A program made the position numbers and the translations under genes. This document shows positions 63,024 through 64,000 of a DNA stretch of 64,000 nt, piece by piece. The stretch's first letter is position 1. Every line of letters begins with the position of its first letter. The stretch is from Anaeramoeba ignava. Its lineage: Eukaryota; Metamonada; Anaeramoebidae. Location of the stretch: NCBI GenBank assembly GCA_028826165.1, contig JAPDFW010000127.1, positions 25,001-89,000 of the forward strand. Reading direction: 5' to 3'. A model generated the notes under the pieces. It did not search any database. It saw only the letters and a program-made list of their open reading frames with translations, and was not told the origin of the DNA.

Positions 63024-64000
63024 TTAATCTTCTCTTGTAAAAATCATCATTGTAAAAGTATCTTCTGTTCTAAAAGGATTCACGGGAAATATATGAGCAT
63101 CACTTATTCCAAAAAAATTTGAACTAGTTTCGGTTTCTAAGATTTCAGTCCAATAATGACCTTCATTGGCATTTCCAATATGGCGTATTGATCCAAGCAA
63201 TTTCATTTCAGTTTCTTGATTAGGACAACTCTGAAACATGAAAGATTTGACATTGATCTTTTCTTCACATTGAATTTTGGTTCCAATTCTTGTTGTAGAT
63301 TGAGTCAAGGAATCATAATAAGTTCTCTTGAAAAAAATAACCAAATATTTAGGAATAGTCAAAAGAGACAATTTAATGGAGCTTTCTACTTTTTGGTCAC
63401 AATTTTCACAGTGATAATGTTGAGAGAAATCTAAATCCTTTTCAGCGAAATAATTATCGAGCATTGAAGAAATGCTAATTTCTCCGTTCAAAATTGGAAA
63501 GCTAATCACAAGACTTGTTTCTTGAGGAAAGGAGTAAGTAAATCTTTTACATTTCTTACATGTCACCTTTTGCACAATACGAATGCGAAAATCATTTATT
63601 ATAGCTCGATTGTGAATATCAAATTCTTGATAAAGAAGATCATATGGAACATTGAAATCTGAAATATTCTCATTTGATATTAAATCCATCAAGGAAACAA
63701 AAAATTCATGTATATCTTGTTCATTAGTGTTGGAAAATTGAGTCACATGTTCTCCTATTACCTTTCTTAGTGGAGTTATATTAATCGATTCTTCTGAAGA
63801 TTGTAAAATATCGCTCAAAGTTTCAGAAATATCACCTAAACCTAATAGTTCAATTACAGAAGTTCTTAAAAGCACTTGAATGATGGAAGCGATATAGCAT
63901 GAATTGTGTGAATTTGGAATCTTTCTTAAATTCTAATCAAAAATTAAAATGAGAAAATCAAAAAGAAAAAAATAATAAAAGAAGAATTTTCTTACTCCTG
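63024..64000 (-). CDS. Ubiquitin-specific protease (C19 family), C-terminal exons; gene runs off the right edge
   Basis: The last exon, 63932-63024, is 302 codons plus stop. The Cys box reads HNSCYIASIIQVLL, the conserved QDIHEFF follows, zinc-ribbon pairs are CKKC and CENC, and the His box is NEGHYWTEI. USPs remove ubiquitin by Cys-His catalysis. The spacing Cys box to His box (about 240 residues) is short but typical of small USPs. The first Gly-Asn of the usual Cys box is altered. An upstream exon ends at about 63996 (donor GTAAG), so the N-terminus lies outside the window. Confidence 0.88.

Overview
The window is nuclear DNA of a very AT-rich, intron-rich eukaryotic microbe. Evidence: GT-AG spliceosomal introns in most genes, standard-code ORFs, Rab GTPases, RasGEF, PUF, RCC1-BTB and RING/kinase families, Asn/Gln runs and long AT microsatellites inside introns. 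The mix (expanded BTB/RCC1, RasGEF and kinase families; an organellar HSP60 and the Fe-S co-chaperone HscB with short presequence exons) suggests a free-living amoeboid or flagellate protist, perhaps an Anaeramoeba-like metamonad. That lineage guess is inference. All gene models below were joined by eye from splice sites and reading frame.

Layout. 1-7.2 kb: the end of an unknown gene, two RCC1-BTB genes each broken by one frameshift, and a tandem pair of five-exon genes for small PSI-like, single-pass membrane proteins. 7.6-15 kb (minus): organellar chaperonin CPN60, HscB and a Rab GTPase, with introns swollen by AT repeats. 15.1-19.2 kb (plus): CDC123/D123 and a Pumilio/PUF protein. 19.2-20.8 kb: AT-rich tandem repeat.

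20.8-45.6 kb is a cluster of four related signalling genes, called K1-K4 here. Each is built from a RING finger plus TKL-like kinase module. K1 = 2 modules + helical linker + about 9 ankyrin repeats. K2 = 2 modules + basic repeat tail. K3 = 3 modules + a C-terminal region resembling the p21-binding domain. K4 (minus strand, convergent with K3) = 1 module + 5 ankyrin repeats. Modules are joined through introns whose 5' end carries the apparent stop codon, so naive ORF calling splits each gene.

The most striking feature is in the ankyrin parts of K1 and K4. The loop between successive ankyrin exons is encoded by runs of 3 to 11 separate three-nucleotide units, each preceded by AG and followed by GTA (nearly always GTAA), each one whole codon. 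There are 39 in K1 and 32 in K4. None is a stop. The last two loops have the same number (10, then 8) in both genes with several identical residues at equal positions. This looks like arrays of single-codon microexons.

45.7-64 kb: a PH-domain protein, pyrroline-5-carboxylate reductase, Mo25/CAB39, a Rab5-like GTPase with a decayed copy of its last exon beside it, a 1308-residue RasGEF whose last exon is much richer in GC, a casein kinase 1 cut off after two exons, and part of a ubiquitin-specific protease.
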